Counted from the first letter of the stretch, positions 48,908 to 58,782 are shown. The stretch is DNA of 64,000 nucleotides from Candidatus Krumholzibacteriia bacterium (GCA_016744705.1 JADGDU010000021.1:1-64000); one strand, 5' to 3'. Program-made: numbers and translations. Notes: generated from the sequence alone by a model not told the origin.

Positions 48908-49918
48908 CTACCAGCGGATCAGATTCGCACCCCAGGTAAACCCAGATCCGAAAGCCACTGTGACCACCAGGTCACCTCTTTTCAGACGCCCTTCAGCTAC
49001 GGCTTCTGCCATGGCGATGGGAACGGTGGCTGCGGTGGTATTGCCATATTTGGCAATATTGGAGAAGACTCTTTCAGGACTCAGGCCCATGCGTTGCCCC
49101 ACAGCATCGGTGATGCGCTGGTTCGCTTGGTGGGGTATCAGGAGGTCCACATCATCAATAGTGTAGCCACCTTTCTCCAGAACCTCATTGATGCTTTCGC
49201 AAAAACGGCGGGTGGCATGTTTGAAGACCATCTTCCCATTCATGTGAGGGAAATGACGACCATCATCGATCATTTGCTGGTCGATGCGACCGGGGTAGGT
49301 GGCGATGGGGGCTTCGAGCCAAAGGTCTTTGGCAAAACGGCCCTGGCTGTGCAACACCGAAGTGATGATGCCGCGATCCTCATCGGTGGCCTGGACTATG
49401 ACGGCTCCGGCTCCATCGCCAAAGAGCACACTGATGTCTCGGCCGCGGGTGGTCTGGTCCATGGCGGTGGAATGAATTTCGCCCCCAATGACCAGCACGG
49501 TTTTGGCCACTTCGGAGCGAATAAAACCATCGGCGGCCGCCAGAGCGTACACAAAGCCGGTGCACTGGTTGCGGATATCCATGGCGCCGGCCGTATTCAG
49601 GCCCAGCCGTTCTTCAATGAAAACGCCATTGCCAGGAAAAGTCACATCTGGGTTGACGGTGGCAAAGATGATCTGATCAATATCATCCTTATGGATTCCG
49701 GCCTCTTCAATGGCTCTTTCTGAAGCCAGAACGGCCATGTCGGCACCAGTCTGGGTGGCATACCCATCTTCACCAATGGTCACCCATCGACGCTCCTGGA
49801 TGCCACTTCGCTCGCGGATCCATTGGTCACTGGTCTCCATCAATTGGGCCAGATCGTCGTTGGTTACAATATTTTCAGGTACATATAAACCGGTACCCAG
49901 GATGGCGGATCTCAACAT
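48908..49918 (-). CDS. fabH: 3-oxoacyl-ACP synthase III (FabH)
   Basis: 336 residues. Catalytic triad: Cys in DIRNQCTGFVYALA, His in LLIPHQANQRITDA and Asn in KYGNTTAATVPIA. The start (SAILGTGLYVPENIVTNDDL, WIRERSGIQERRW) and end (VTVAFGSGFTWGANLIRW) are typical. It starts fatty-acid synthesis from acyl-CoA and malonyl-ACP. No other fab genes are adjacent, so it could alternatively be a FabH-like enzyme of another acyl pathway. It follows the SPOR gene by 14 nt. Confidence 0.93.
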   Translation of the reverse strand: MLRSAILGTGLYVPENIVTNDDLAQLMETSDQWIRERSGIQERRWVTIGEDGYATQTGADMAVLASERAIEEAGIHKDDIDQIIFATVNPDVTFPGNGVFIEERLGLNTAGAMDIRNQCTGFVYALAAADGFIRSEVAKTVLVIGGEIHSTAMDQTTRGRDISVLFGDGAGAVIVQATDEDRGIITSVLHSQGRFAKDLWLEAPIATYPGRIDQQMIDDGRHFPHMNGKMVFKHATRRFCESINEVLEKGGYTIDDVDLLIPHQANQRITDAVGQRMGLSPERVFSNIAKYGNTTAATVPIAMAEAVAEGRLKRGDLVVTVAFGSGFTWGANLIRW

Positions 49919-49932
49919 GAGTTCTCCTGTAA

Positions 49933-50601
49933 CTATCGATGCACGACGAAGGCGTCGGCAAGGGCTTTGCGATTTTGTTTGATGAAAGTATTGGCTTCAT
50001 CACGAGAGGCAAAATATCCAACCCAGACCCGGTAGACCATGGCTCCCTGGCTGTTGCTGCCTGCATGGACCATAGCCTGCCAATTGTCTGTTTGCAAGCG
50101 AGCGGCCTCCTTGTCGGCATTGGCTGCGTCGCCAAATCCGCCCGTTTGCACAGCCCAACGTCCGTCGGCTTGAGGCTGGATGGGGGGAACTGTCGGTTGG
50201 GACTGTTTTGGGGGCTTGGCCACAGGTTTGGGTTTTGGCTTGGGAGGCGCCACCACTTCTTCAGCTTTTTCAGCAGCGGCCCCCTGAGGTTTTTCGGGGA
50301 TCATTTCTGGATCTTGTTGGTTGATGTCCACATCGCCAGATCGTGGTGCACCGGTGGCAGCCATGCTCTGCTCTGAAGAAGTGCTGTCCGGGATGGTGAC
50401 CACCGACTGCTGCTCTCCAATGCCCGTGGGAGAGGGGCCGCCTTTGGGCCAGAATAACAAAGCAGCGCCCACCACCACAACAACGAGGGCGGCAATCATG
50501 ATGGGAGGAGTTCCTCGACCACGCCGGTTGCCACCAGAAGGGCTGCGTTTGGTGGGTTCGGAATTTTTCTTGGCGCGATTTGGTTGGGTCTTCTTGGCCA
50601 T
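49933..50601 (-). CDS. SPOR-domain membrane protein
   Basis: 222 residues from the ATG at 50601, preceded by AAGAAGG. A basic cytosolic tail (KKTQPNRAKKNSEPTKR), one transmembrane helix (IMIAALVVVVVGAALLFW), a Pro/Lys/Glu-rich linker (VAPPKPKPKPVAKPPK) and a C-terminal SPOR domain (RWAVQTGGFGDAANADKEAARLQ...YRVWVGYFASRDEANTFIKQ). SPOR domains bind denuded peptidoglycan at division sites, so this is FtsN- or DedD-like in architecture. Confidence 0.88.
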   Translation of the reverse strand: MAKKTQPNRAKKNSEPTKRSPSGGNRRGRGTPPIMIAALVVVVVGAALLFWPKGGPSPTGIGEQQSVVTIPDSTSSEQSMAATGAPRSGDVDINQQDPEMIPEKPQGAAAEKAEEVVAPPKPKPKPVAKPPKQSQPTVPPIQPQADGRWAVQTGGFGDAANADKEAARLQTDNWQAMVHAGSNSQGAMVYRVWVGYFASRDEANTFIKQNRKALADAFVVHR

Positions 50602-50803
50602 GGTCGCCTTCTTTGGGGAAATTCTATGGGAAACAATTGTAAGAAACAAAAATTCACTGTTGTCATGATAAACAGAATTTAGGTGAAAGATCAACGGGAA
50701 CCATCAAGGAAAACCATGGTCCTTCGGACGTAGTGATTTTCCTGGGGATGACAAGCCTTCATGGTCAGTTTAATATGAGGTCTCACTTTTTACTTCCAGA
50801 AGA

Positions 50804-51535
50804 ATGGAAAGCATCCCCATGGGCAAAGGAAAATTCAAAGGCCGGCGGGCGTCGGCCTTCATTTTTGATCTCGATGGCACCTTGGTCGATTCCGGATTGG
50901 ACATCGCCTTGTCTGCCAATTTCACCCGGCTGCATTTTGGCCTTCCGGAACTGCCCGTCCCCACACTTCAGGGATATGTGGGCGATGGGGTGGCAAAGCT
51001 TCTCAGCAGGGCACTGGGCCACAACATCCACACCGGCCAGACCGGGGTTTCAGGCCTTCCCGTCAGCGATGAGCAACATCTTATGGCCATGGGGGTTTTT
51101 GCCGACCATTACGCCCGGCACCTGCTGGACAATACGCGCCTTTATCCAAGAGTGTTGGACATTCTGGGACGGTACCGCCGCTTTCCATTGCACGTGGCCA
51201 CCAACAAACCCCAGGCTTTCACAGAGGCCATTCTGGAGGGTGTTCACCTTTCGGGAGCATTTAGAAAAGTGATTGGTGGTGATGTTCTTGCTGTTCGGAA
51301 GCCTGACCCTGCTCATCTGGAAGCCTGCCTGGAGGGTTTGCAGGTTCCGGTGGAGGAAGTGGTTGTGGTGGGTGACAGTCCCAACGATATCAATGCTGCC
51401 AAGGCTTTGGGGGCCATCTCGGTGGGTTGTACCTACGGTCTCGTGCTACCCGGTACAGTAAAAGCAGCCAAGCCAGATTTTCTCATCGACTCTATTGCCC
51501 AGCTCTCAGATCTCTTTCCTTCGCGCACCAGTTGA
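50804..51535 (+). CDS. HAD hydrolase, phosphoglycolate phosphatase-like
   Basis: 243 residues. HAD motifs in order: FIFDLDGTLVDSGLD (nucleophile Asp), HVATNKPQAF (motif II region), KPDPAHLE with Lys and VVVGDSPNDINAAKALG (motif IV). A helical cap (GLPELPVPTLQGYVGDGVAKLLSRALG) matches Gph-type enzymes. It most likely cleaves 2-phosphoglycolate, but other small phosphate esters are possible. It is monocistronic, converging with the next gene. Confidence 0.88.
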   Translation: MESIPMGKGKFKGRRASAFIFDLDGTLVDSGLDIALSANFTRLHFGLPELPVPTLQGYVGDGVAKLLSRALGHNIHTGQTGVSGLPVSDEQHLMAMGVFADHYARHLLDNTRLYPRVLDILGRYRRFPLHVATNKPQAFTEAILEGVHLSGAFRKVIGGDVLAVRKPDPAHLEACLEGLQVPVEEVVVVGDSPNDINAAKALGAISVGCTYGLVLPGTVKAAKPDFLIDSIAQLSDLFPSRTS

Positions 51536-51553
51536 GTGGGATGAGGCCGAGCC

Positions 51554-52030
51554 CTATATCCGGCTCAGAAGATTTTCCAGAACAATCCGCACTCCTGCTG
51601 GTGTGTAGGGATCATCCGGAGCATCTGGCTTGCCTGGTATATTGAAGCGTGGGCGTTCCTGATAATCGCGGCCCCAGCGGGCGTCGGTATCACGCACCAG
51701 GGTATTGAGGGCGCTTTGAGAATCGAGGAGACTCTGGAGCATTTCCTTGAGGGCGCCCACGGGGTGCTCCCGGTGTTTATCCAGCAGTGGTAGGTTCTGG
51801 CTGAGCCGCTGGCTGAGCGTGGCATTCAGAGAGCCATCCGGGTCCTCGAGGTGGACATCGATCAAAGTCTGAAGATCCATCAAGGCTTGGCGAGTCAGGG
51901 GGATGGGCGAGGCCCCTTTCAGGTTACCCGCACCGGCACGACCGATGGCTTCGGACAGACTGAATTTTCGTTCCTTCAGGATTTCGTTTTCCACGGATCC
52001 TGTGGTATCGTCTTTTTTATTGGATTTCAT
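51554..52030 (-). CDS. Uncharacterised cytosolic protein
   Basis: 158 residues from the ATG at 52030, with a poor ribosome site; the open frame runs 24 codons upstream into the divergent gene. Charged, largely helical, no signal or membrane segment. Segments: KERKFSLSEAIGRAGAGNLKG, a helical middle (LDKHREHPVGALKEMLQSL) and a C-terminal PDDPYTPAGVRIVLENLL. I recognise no family. Its start lies 6 nt from that of the methyltransferase on the other strand, so their promoters must overlap or one frame is leaderless. Confidence 0.6.
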   Translation of the reverse strand: MKSNKKDDTTGSVENEILKERKFSLSEAIGRAGAGNLKGASPIPLTRQALMDLQTLIDVHLEDPDGSLNATLSQRLSQNLPLLDKHREHPVGALKEMLQSLLDSQSALNTLVRDTDARWGRDYQERPRFNIPGKPDAPDDPYTPAGVRIVLENLLSRI

Positions 52031-52036
52031 CTGTGA

Positions 52037-52816
52037 ATGATAGCAAAGGATGACTTGGAATTGAACCCGGAATTTAAAAACAATCAGAAACCTCTGCCTC
52101 ATCTAGCGGCGGGAATGCCCGCGGGAGAGGGCCAGCTCATTCTGCACCGAAGGGCGCGTCTGGTGGATTCTCTGCTGCATCAGCCGGGGGGCCATTTGCT
52201 GGATTTTGGTTGTGGCAATGGAGCCCAGACTCTGCTGTTGGCCCAAACGTTCGACCAAACCACCGGGGTGGATATAAATGAAGATTTTCTCAGGGGATTT
52301 CGCCATGCCATAAAGAACTCTGCTCACCCTGAACGCTTGCAGGCATTGGCTACAGAAGGGCAGCCGGTGGATCTACCGGCAGAATCTGTGGACGTGGTCA
52401 CCTCCTTCACGGTGTTGGAGCACGTGCCCGACGAAATGTCCGTCCTTAAGGACTTGCACCGCTTGCTCAAGCCCGGGGGAAGGCTCATTTTAACCGTGCC
52501 CAATCGCTGGTGGGTTTTTGAAACCCACGGTGCCGATCTTCCCCTGTTGCCCTGGAACCGGGTGCCGTTTGTGAGTTGGTGGCCCAAAGCTCTGCATGAT
52601 CGTTGGGCCCGGGCCCGGATTTATCGCCGTGCGGATATCATAGCTCTGGTGGAAGCCGCCGGTTTTCAGGTGGACGAAGTTTTTCACATGACCGCACCCA
52701 TGGATATGATTCCCTGGTCTGGGGTCCGTAAGGTGGTTCGCCAGACAGTTTTTAAGGGCGACCGCACTGCTATTCCTTTTCTGGCCACGGAAATTGTCCT
52801 GGCCGCAACGAGGTAG
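52037..52816 (+). CDS. Class I SAM-dependent methyltransferase
   Basis: 259 residues. SAM-binding motif I LLDFGCGNGAQTLLLAQ, acidic strand-2 end TTGVDINEDFLRGF, VDVVTSFTVLEHVPDEM (motif IV) and LKPGGRLILTVPNRWW, the methyltransf_11/UbiE-like pattern. Substrate unknown; the WW..P..PF late region resembles sugar or lipid methyltransferases. Followed by the oligopeptidase gene after a 4-nt gap. Confidence 0.87.
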   Translation: MIAKDDLELNPEFKNNQKPLPHLAAGMPAGEGQLILHRRARLVDSLLHQPGGHLLDFGCGNGAQTLLLAQTFDQTTGVDINEDFLRGFRHAIKNSAHPERLQALATEGQPVDLPAESVDVVTSFTVLEHVPDEMSVLKDLHRLLKPGGRLILTVPNRWWVFETHGADLPLLPWNRVPFVSWWPKALHDRWARARIYRRADIIALVEAAGFQVDEVFHMTAPMDMIPWSGVRKVVRQTVFKGDRTAIPFLATEIVLAATR

Positions 52817-52820
52817 ATTC

Positions 52821-54941
52821 ATGAACCGTTTGGCCAAGGTGGTAGTTTTGATGATGATGACGAGTGTATTTTCCGGATGCCAGGATGATGGCGGGGACCG
52901 GCCGGTGGCCCCTGTAGCAAAAATTCAACCGACAGAATTGACGGCCTTTGGAGAAACCAGGGTCGACAATTATTTCTGGCTCCGTGAGCGGGAAAAACCT
53001 GAAGTCATCCAATACCTGGAAGCGGAAAACGAATACCTCAAACAGGTTTTGGCGCCCACTGAAGAACTGCAGAAAAAGCTCTTCACCGAGATGAAGGGGC
53101 GAATTAAGAAGGATGATACCACGGTGCCTTATCTCTATAACGGCTACTGGTATTATTCACGCTTTGAAGAAGGGGGCGAGTACGAATTGCATTGCCGCCG
53201 ACCTGAAGGAAGCGACACCGAAGAAGTCTTTCTCAACGGAAACACCCTGGCCCCTGGGGATGGCTATTTCTCCCTCTCGGGGGTGGAAGTCAGCCCTGAT
53301 AGCCGCAAAGTTGTATACGGTGTTGATACTGCTGGACGCCGCTTCTACACCCTGCGCATCAAAGATCTGGAAACGGGCCAATTGCTGGACGACATCATCC
53401 CCGATGTGACGGGCGAGGTGACCTGGGCCCTGGACAACCGCACCCTGTTTTACACGCGCCAGGACCCTGAAACTCTGCGCAGCTATCAAGTGTGGCGTCA
53501 CGAATTGGGGGCTGCACCCGGCAGCGATGTCCTGATTTTCGAGGAGCAGGATGAAACTTTCGATGTATCTATAGAGCGCACCAAGAGCGAGCGTTTTCTT
53601 CTGCTTTCATCTTCCCAAACTCTTAGTACCGAGTTCCGTATATTGGAGGCTGACAACCCGTTGGGTAAATTCCGAATCTTTGAGCCACGGCGCCGTGATC
53701 TGGAATACCACATTGAACATCAGGGTGATCGTTTCTTAATCCTAACCAACCATGAAGCAAAAAACTTCCGCCTCATGCAATGCTCTGAAAACGATACAGG
53801 GCTGGATGGTTGGGAAGAACTGATTGCCCATCGGGATGATGTCTTTCTGGAAGATCTGGAAGTGTTCGACAACTGGTTGGTACTGGCCGAACGGTTTGAT
53901 GGGTTGACCCAATTGAAAATTCTGCCCAGTGATGGCTCCGCAGCTTATGAGCTTGAATTTAACGACCCCACCTGGTCGGTGTGGCTGTCCACAAACGTTT
54001 CTCTGGATTCCGAAATATTGCGTTTCGGTTATTCAAGCCTGACAACTCCCACTTCCACTTACGATTTTGATATGAACGCCAAGGAGAAAACCCTCCTCAA
54101 GCAGACCGAAGTGCTGGGTGGCTTTTTATCCGAAAATTACCAGTCGGAATACATTCAGGTGAAAGCGGAAGACGGGACCTTGGTGCCCGTCTCTCTGGTA
54201 TACCGCAAGGGTTTCAAACCCAATGGGCAGAGTCCTTTATTATTGTATGCTTACGGGTCCTATGGTTACAGCATGGACGCCAGTTTCGGCAGCAGTCGTT
54301 TGAGCCTTCTGGACCGCGGTTTCGTCTACGCCATCGCCCATGTTCGCGGAGGCGAGGAAAAAGGCAGAGCCTGGTACGAAGGCGGCAAATTGTTGAAAAA
54401 GAAAAACACCTTCACGGATTTTATCGACTGTGGAAATTATCTGGTGGATCAGGGTTACACGGATCATGACCGTCTCTTTGCCATGGGGGGATCAGCGGGT
54501 GGTTTGCTTATGGGCGCCATCATGAATATGGCGCCAGAGGTGTGGCGTGGTGTGGTGGCTCAAGTGCCTTGGGTGGATGTGGTGACCACCATGCAAGATG
54601 ATTCGATTCCTCTAACCACCAGTGAGTATGACGAATGGGGCAATCCCGGTGAGGAAGAGTATTACCACTACATGCTGTCCTACAGTCCTTATGACAATGT
54701 GCAGGCCATGAACTATCCAGCCACTTTGGTGACTACCGGGTTGCATGATAGCCAGGTCCAATACTGGGAGCCGGCAAAGTGGGTAGCCAAACTGCGGGTG
54801 ATGAAAACCGACAACAATCCCTTGCTGTTTAAGATCAACATGGAAGCTGGGCATGGTGGGGCCTCCGGGCGATTCCGGCGGCTGGAAGAGATGGCTTTGT
54901 CTTATGCTTTCATGTTGGATTTGCTGGGGATCAAGGAGTGA
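52821..54941 (+). CDS. Oligopeptidase B-like (S9A) lipoprotein
   Basis: 706 residues from the ATG at 52821 (GAGGT upstream). A lipoprotein signal (TSVFSGC) is followed by an OpB-type start (TRVDNYFWLREREKPEVIQYLEAENEY), a propeller domain, and a hydrolase with Ser in AMGGSAGGLLMG (about residue 556), Asp in TGLHDSQVQYWEPAKW and His in EAGHGGASGR. OpB-like motifs (LTTSEYDEWGNP, YSPYDNV) suggest cleavage of short peptides after basic residues; anchoring as a lipoprotein is less usual for OpB. Second S9A lipoprotein in the window. Confidence 0.9.
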   Translation: MNRLAKVVVLMMMTSVFSGCQDDGGDRPVAPVAKIQPTELTAFGETRVDNYFWLREREKPEVIQYLEAENEYLKQVLAPTEELQKKLFTEMKGRIKKDDTTVPYLYNGYWYYSRFEEGGEYELHCRRPEGSDTEEVFLNGNTLAPGDGYFSLSGVEVSPDSRKVVYGVDTAGRRFYTLRIKDLETGQLLDDIIPDVTGEVTWALDNRTLFYTRQDPETLRSYQVWRHELGAAPGSDVLIFEEQDETFDVSIERTKSERFLLLSSSQTLSTEFRILEADNPLGKFRIFEPRRRDLEYHIEHQGDRFLILTNHEAKNFRLMQCSENDTGLDGWEELIAHRDDVFLEDLEVFDNWLVLAERFDGLTQLKILPSDGSAAYELEFNDPTWSVWLSTNVSLDSEILRFGYSSLTTPTSTYDFDMNAKEKTLLKQTEVLGGFLSENYQSEYIQVKAEDGTLVPVSLVYRKGFKPNGQSPLLLYAYGSYGYSMDASFGSSRLSLLDRGFVYAIAHVRGGEEKGRAWYEGGKLLKKKNTFTDFIDCGNYLVDQGYTDHDRLFAMGGSAGGLLMGAIMNMAPEVWRGVVAQVPWVDVVTTMQDDSIPLTTSEYDEWGNPGEEEYYHYMLSYSPYDNVQAMNYPATLVTTGLHDSQVQYWEPAKWVAKLRVMKTDNNPLLFKINMEAGHGGASGRFRRLEEMALSYAFMLDLLGIKE

Positions 54942-54948
54942 TGGATTT

Positions 54949-55197
54949 ATGGCTATCGAATTGAAGAAAGAAGTCCAGGACCGGCTCATCGGTTCCATCC
55001 GAAAGTACTTTCAGGAAAATATGGATGAAGAAATTGGGGACTTGAAAGCCCTGCTTCTCATGGAGTTTTTTTTGAAAGAACTGGGCCCGGCCGTTTACAA
55101 CCAGGCGGTGAGTGATGCCCAGGGGGTGATGGCAGAGCGGGTGGGTGAACTGGACAGTGTTTGTTATGCCTCAGAAGAAGATTTTTGGGGTAAATAG
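54949..55197 (+). CDS. DUF2164 family protein
   Basis: 82 residues: IELKKEVQDRLIGSIRKYFQENMDEEIGDLKALLLMEFFLKELGPAVYNQAVSDAQ is the family signature. All-helical and cytosolic, function unknown. It starts 7 nt after the peptidase gene and is followed by a terminator. Confidence 0.88.
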   Translation: MAIELKKEVQDRLIGSIRKYFQENMDEEIGDLKALLLMEFFLKELGPAVYNQAVSDAQGVMAERVGELDSVCYASEEDFWGK

Positions 55198-55225
55198 AGC
55201 AAAGCATTGGAAACTGAAGGTTAAT

Positions 55226-55258
55226 GAAGGCCGGGTCTGGGACCCGGCCTTCTCATTT
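55226..55258. terminator. Terminator between DUF2164 and GH13 genes
   Basis: GAAGGCCGGGTC (55226-55237) pairs with GACCCGGCCTTC (55241-55252) around a TGG loop; the T-tract is short (TCATTT). Converging genes use it from both sides. Confidence 0.65.
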
Positions 55259-55264
55259 CATCGT

Positions 55265-58200
55265 TCACTTCTGAAGATATTTGATGAAAGAGGCCGTCTG
55301 GTATTGATTCTTTTCTGCCAAACCCATAAGCAAAGCTTTAGAATCCAAAAGATTGACCGGATTCTTCACCCGTCCGGTTTGGATGGTCCTGAATACCAAG
55401 GCGGTCAAAAGATGTTCAAGAGACTCTTTGTTGAGATATTCGAGCCCCTGGTGCCTGTTCAGTTGCAGAAACTTTTGAACAGCCTTTTGGGATAGGGCAG
55501 AGGCGAACCAGGATGTTTCACCACGGGCCATCAAATCCATGAATTCATCACCCGAGGCCAGGATTTCGGCTAACCAGACGGTGGACCATCCGGCGTGGGA
55601 ATTGCCGGCCCAGTCCACCATGGCTTCGGCCATTTCTTCCAGAAAGAGGGCAGCATCGGTTGCTATCAGAAGGTAGCCTCCAAGAATGATTTCATGTTCT
55701 TCAGACCATGGTCCGGGTAAATCTTGAAGCAGGTCTGCCAAGTGGTTGGCCTGGAGAATACGGCTGCCGGGAAGGGTGGTAAGGAGATCATCCAACTCCT
55801 TGCGGGTGCCGGTACCGGGCTTGAGTTGGGTTCTGATATTCTGCCAAAGGGGTGGCAGAGCTGGGTCTGTTTTCTGGGGCGATTTTTCTGGGGTAGAAAA
55901 TTCAAGGGTGTCCAAACCTGCCAGAATTTCAGCCGTCAGTGAAGGTCTGAGTTCTAACAAGACCGGTTCAATTTCCCTTTTTCGTAGGGCCAGATTTAAG
56001 TCTGGTACACCTTGCCCATTCAAATGGTGAGCCAATGTGGACCAGGAGCCATCTCCATCCTGCATTTTCCGAAAATTCACCAAAGCTCGGGATTGATACC
56101 CGTTCAAATGAGTGTGGAAACCATTGTGTACCAAGTCTTCTGCACTCTGCAGGTACTCCAGACCATCACTGTGATCCCGGTACGAATACCATATTCCGGG
56201 GGAGTTATCCAGCTGCAGGGCTTCTGCAAAACTGCGTCTCACCAGATGGGGCTCTTCAGAACTGCCAGTGTTCACGGCTGAACTGTTGTGAACATTTCCT
56301 TTGGTTTGTTCATAGCAATTGTTGAAGATGATCAAAGCTTTTTCATCACCGCAGCGGTTGGTGTAGGCAAAGACATTTTCGTCCACATGGCCGTGTTCGG
56401 TTTCGAAGTCGAAGAGGGCAAAATTCTCTGATCCGCTGAACAGATGGCGCAGGCGCATGAGGGGGAAAATTTCCCCTTCATGACGCGAGACCATGGCTTC
56501 ATCCACACTCTCATCCCAACAGGCTTTCCGGTACTCCATACCGTACTTTTCAGTGAAACCCTCGATCTGGCCGTGGCCAATCATGGGCAAACCGGGCAGG
56601 GTGACGAGCAACAGGGCGCATCCAAAATATTTGTCGGAACGGCCAAACTGTTCGACGGCTGTTTTCTCGTCGGGATTGTTCATGAAGTTGACGAAACGTT
56701 GCAGAACAGCGGGGCTGAATTCGAGCACATTTTTGATAGTCTGACGGTACTTGGCGTTGTCTTCCATTTTGAGCATGTTCATGAAGGCACTGTTGTACAC
56801 TCGGTGCATGCCCAGGGTGCGCACGAAGTATCCTTCCATGAGCCAGAAGGCTTCGGCCAGAAGCAGGGTGTCGGGAGCCTCAGCTGCCACCCGGTCCACC
56901 ACCTGCCGCCAAAATTCTTCGGGAAAGACTCGGTTGAATTCTTCTTTGCTCATGCCGTGTTCGGCGCGGGAGGGGATGGCGCCGGCATCTCCGGGGGCCG
57001 GGAACCACAACCGTTGGTAATGCTTTTTGGCCAGGGTCATGGCCGCGTCGAAGCGGATGATAGGGAACATGCGGGCCACATCGAGGATGACATTGGTGAC
57101 GGCTTCGCGCACTTCCGGTAGCAGGAAATTCAATTGGGCGGTGTCGTTCCAGGGCATGCTGGTGCCGTCGTTGCCGTGGTAGATATAGCGGGTGTGGCCG
57201 GTGTTGTTGTCCACACGCTGGAAGACCACCGAAGCATCCCGTTGGTCCCAGTAGCCGTCTTCAATGCGCACACTGACGTTGGGGTCCTGGCACAGGTCGC
57301 CGCCGGTGAAGTCGTAGGCGGGGAAAGGGGGATGGTCTGCTTGCAGGAACCAGTCGGGATGCTCGATAACCCAACGGCTGTCAATGCCCATGTGGTTGGG
57401 AACCATGTCGCTGGCCAAGCGGATGCCGCGCTGTCCGGCTCGGTCGGCAAGGTTCTGGTATGCGCCCTGGCCGCCCAGATCTTCGGCGATTTTGTAATCG
57501 CGCAAGGCGTAGGCGCTGGCTGCAGCGTCGGGGTTGCCCAGGTATTGTTTGATGAGACGGGAAGATTCGGATCGCTCCCAAAGGCCTATGAGCCACAGAC
57601 CAGTGATGCCCCAACGGGCCAGTTTGTCCAATTCCTGATCGGGAATGTCGGCCAGAGTGCGCACAGGATGGCCGTATTCTTTAGACAGTTGGTCCAGCCA
57701 CACGTAGACCGACTTGGCCATCAGAACCACGTTGCTCATCCAGTCGGCATCTTTGCTGAAAGCCTCGGGCTCGGGTTCTGTTTCGTTCCAGCCAGGGGCG
57801 CCGGGACCAAATTCCAGAACCGGTGGCGGGCCGGGCTCGCCGCTGCGATGCACATCAACTTCCTGGAGGATATCGAGGGTGAATTGCAGGCGCTGGATGA
57901 GTTCATCGGGTAGCAGGTGAGACCAGTGCTGGCGGATGAATTCGATTTGCCCACTCAGGGAATCGGGGCTGGCCAGCATGGGGCCTCGCAGGAGGTGAAC
58001 CAGGCTTCCCCCTTCAGCACCGGCAGGCTCAGAATCTTCCAAATAATCTTCCAGGCCGGTGATGAAAGGAACAAACAAGGCTTGCCTGCGCAATTCATCG
58101 TCATCAAAAAGATGCACAACAGAAGCTGCGGCTGGGTTTGAAGTGTTGAGGAAGAGCAAAAGCATTTCCAGGGTGGCCAGGTTGTGGCCGTGGATGGTAT

Positions 58201-58648
58201 CCAGAAAATCGCGGCCGGTGCGGCGGGCCAATTGCACTTCCAGGGGTGGAAAGAGATCTACAAAAGATCGGTAGAGGGCAGAAACTGATTCGGTGCCCAA
58301 ACGTTGGTTGGCCCAGCGGCGGCATCGGTGCAGACAGCCGGGATTTTCCTGTCCCACATATTGCTCAGCTACAAAACGCAGGACCATGTTGATGGTGCGC
58401 AAAGCCAGGAGGGTCTCGGCGTGGGTGGCGGGCAGACCTTCGGATTGCCGGGCGGGATCATCATTGATGCGGTCGCTCAGTTTGCGGATCTCATAGGATG
58501 GATCGGCAGGGGGCTGTAGAAGCTCATCAGCCAGGACTGAGCGCACGGCGTAACGGTGCCAGGTGCGATCCGAAAGAGGAAATCCAAATACAAAATATTC
58601 CGAATTGGGATACTGCTCATTGCCGTTTGCCAAGGGTTTGCCTTTCAT
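55265..58648 (-). CDS. Large GH13 (alpha-amylase family) protein with long helical flanks
   Basis: 1127 residues from the ATG at 58648 (AGGA upstream). About 340 residues of mostly helical N-terminal sequence precede a GH13 barrel: LADIPDQELDKLARWGITGLWLIG, region I ASDMVPNHMGID, nucleophile Asp in IIRFDAAMTLAKKH, acid/base Glu in LLLAEAFWLM and transition-state Asp in FMNNPDEKTA. About 400 more residues follow with a short beta part and then helices. No signal peptide, so it is cytosolic; probable role in glycogen or maltodextrin metabolism. The flanking domains are not recognised. Confidence 0.83.
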   Translation of the reverse strand: MKGKPLANGNEQYPNSEYFVFGFPLSDRTWHRYAVRSVLADELLQPPADPSYEIRKLSDRINDDPARQSEGLPATHAETLLALRTINMVLRFVAEQYVGQENPGCLHRCRRWANQRLGTESVSALYRSFVDLFPPLEVQLARRTGRDFLDTIHGHNLATLEMLLLFLNTSNPAAASVVHLFDDDELRRQALFVPFITGLEDYLEDSEPAGAEGGSLVHLLRGPMLASPDSLSGQIEFIRQHWSHLLPDELIQRLQFTLDILQEVDVHRSGEPGPPPVLEFGPGAPGWNETEPEPEAFSKDADWMSNVVLMAKSVYVWLDQLSKEYGHPVRTLADIPDQELDKLARWGITGLWLIGLWERSESSRLIKQYLGNPDAAASAYALRDYKIAEDLGGQGAYQNLADRAGQRGIRLASDMVPNHMGIDSRWVIEHPDWFLQADHPPFPAYDFTGGDLCQDPNVSVRIEDGYWDQRDASVVFQRVDNNTGHTRYIYHGNDGTSMPWNDTAQLNFLLPEVREAVTNVILDVARMFPIIRFDAAMTLAKKHYQRLWFPAPGDAGAIPSRAEHGMSKEEFNRVFPEEFWRQVVDRVAAEAPDTLLLAEAFWLMEGYFVRTLGMHRVYNSAFMNMLKMEDNAKYRQTIKNVLEFSPAVLQRFVNFMNNPDEKTAVEQFGRSDKYFGCALLLVTLPGLPMIGHGQIEGFTEKYGMEYRKACWDESVDEAMVSRHEGEIFPLMRLRHLFSGSENFALFDFETEHGHVDENVFAYTNRCGDEKALIIFNNCYEQTKGNVHNSSAVNTGSSEEPHLVRRSFAEALQLDNSPGIWYSYRDHSDGLEYLQSAEDLVHNGFHTHLNGYQSRALVNFRKMQDGDGSWSTLAHHLNGQGVPDLNLALRKREIEPVLLELRPSLTAEILAGLDTLEFSTPEKSPQKTDPALPPLWQNIRTQLKPGTGTRKELDDLLTTLPGSRILQANHLADLLQDLPGPWSEEHEIILGGYLLIATDAALFLEEMAEAMVDWAGNSHAGWSTVWLAEILASGDEFMDLMARGETSWFASALSQKAVQKFLQLNRHQGLEYLNKESLEHLLTALVFRTIQTGRVKNPVNLLDSKALLMGLAEKNQYQTASFIKYLQK

Positions 58649-58782
58649 ACTTGATTCCTGAGGCTCAATCGGGATAATGGATGAATACATAAACAACGGC
58701 CACCGGGGCCATGTCTCCGGTGTCTTATTATCAGCCAAGACAGAAAAATGACAAGGTCCATGTGGCAGCGAAAGGACAAAGC

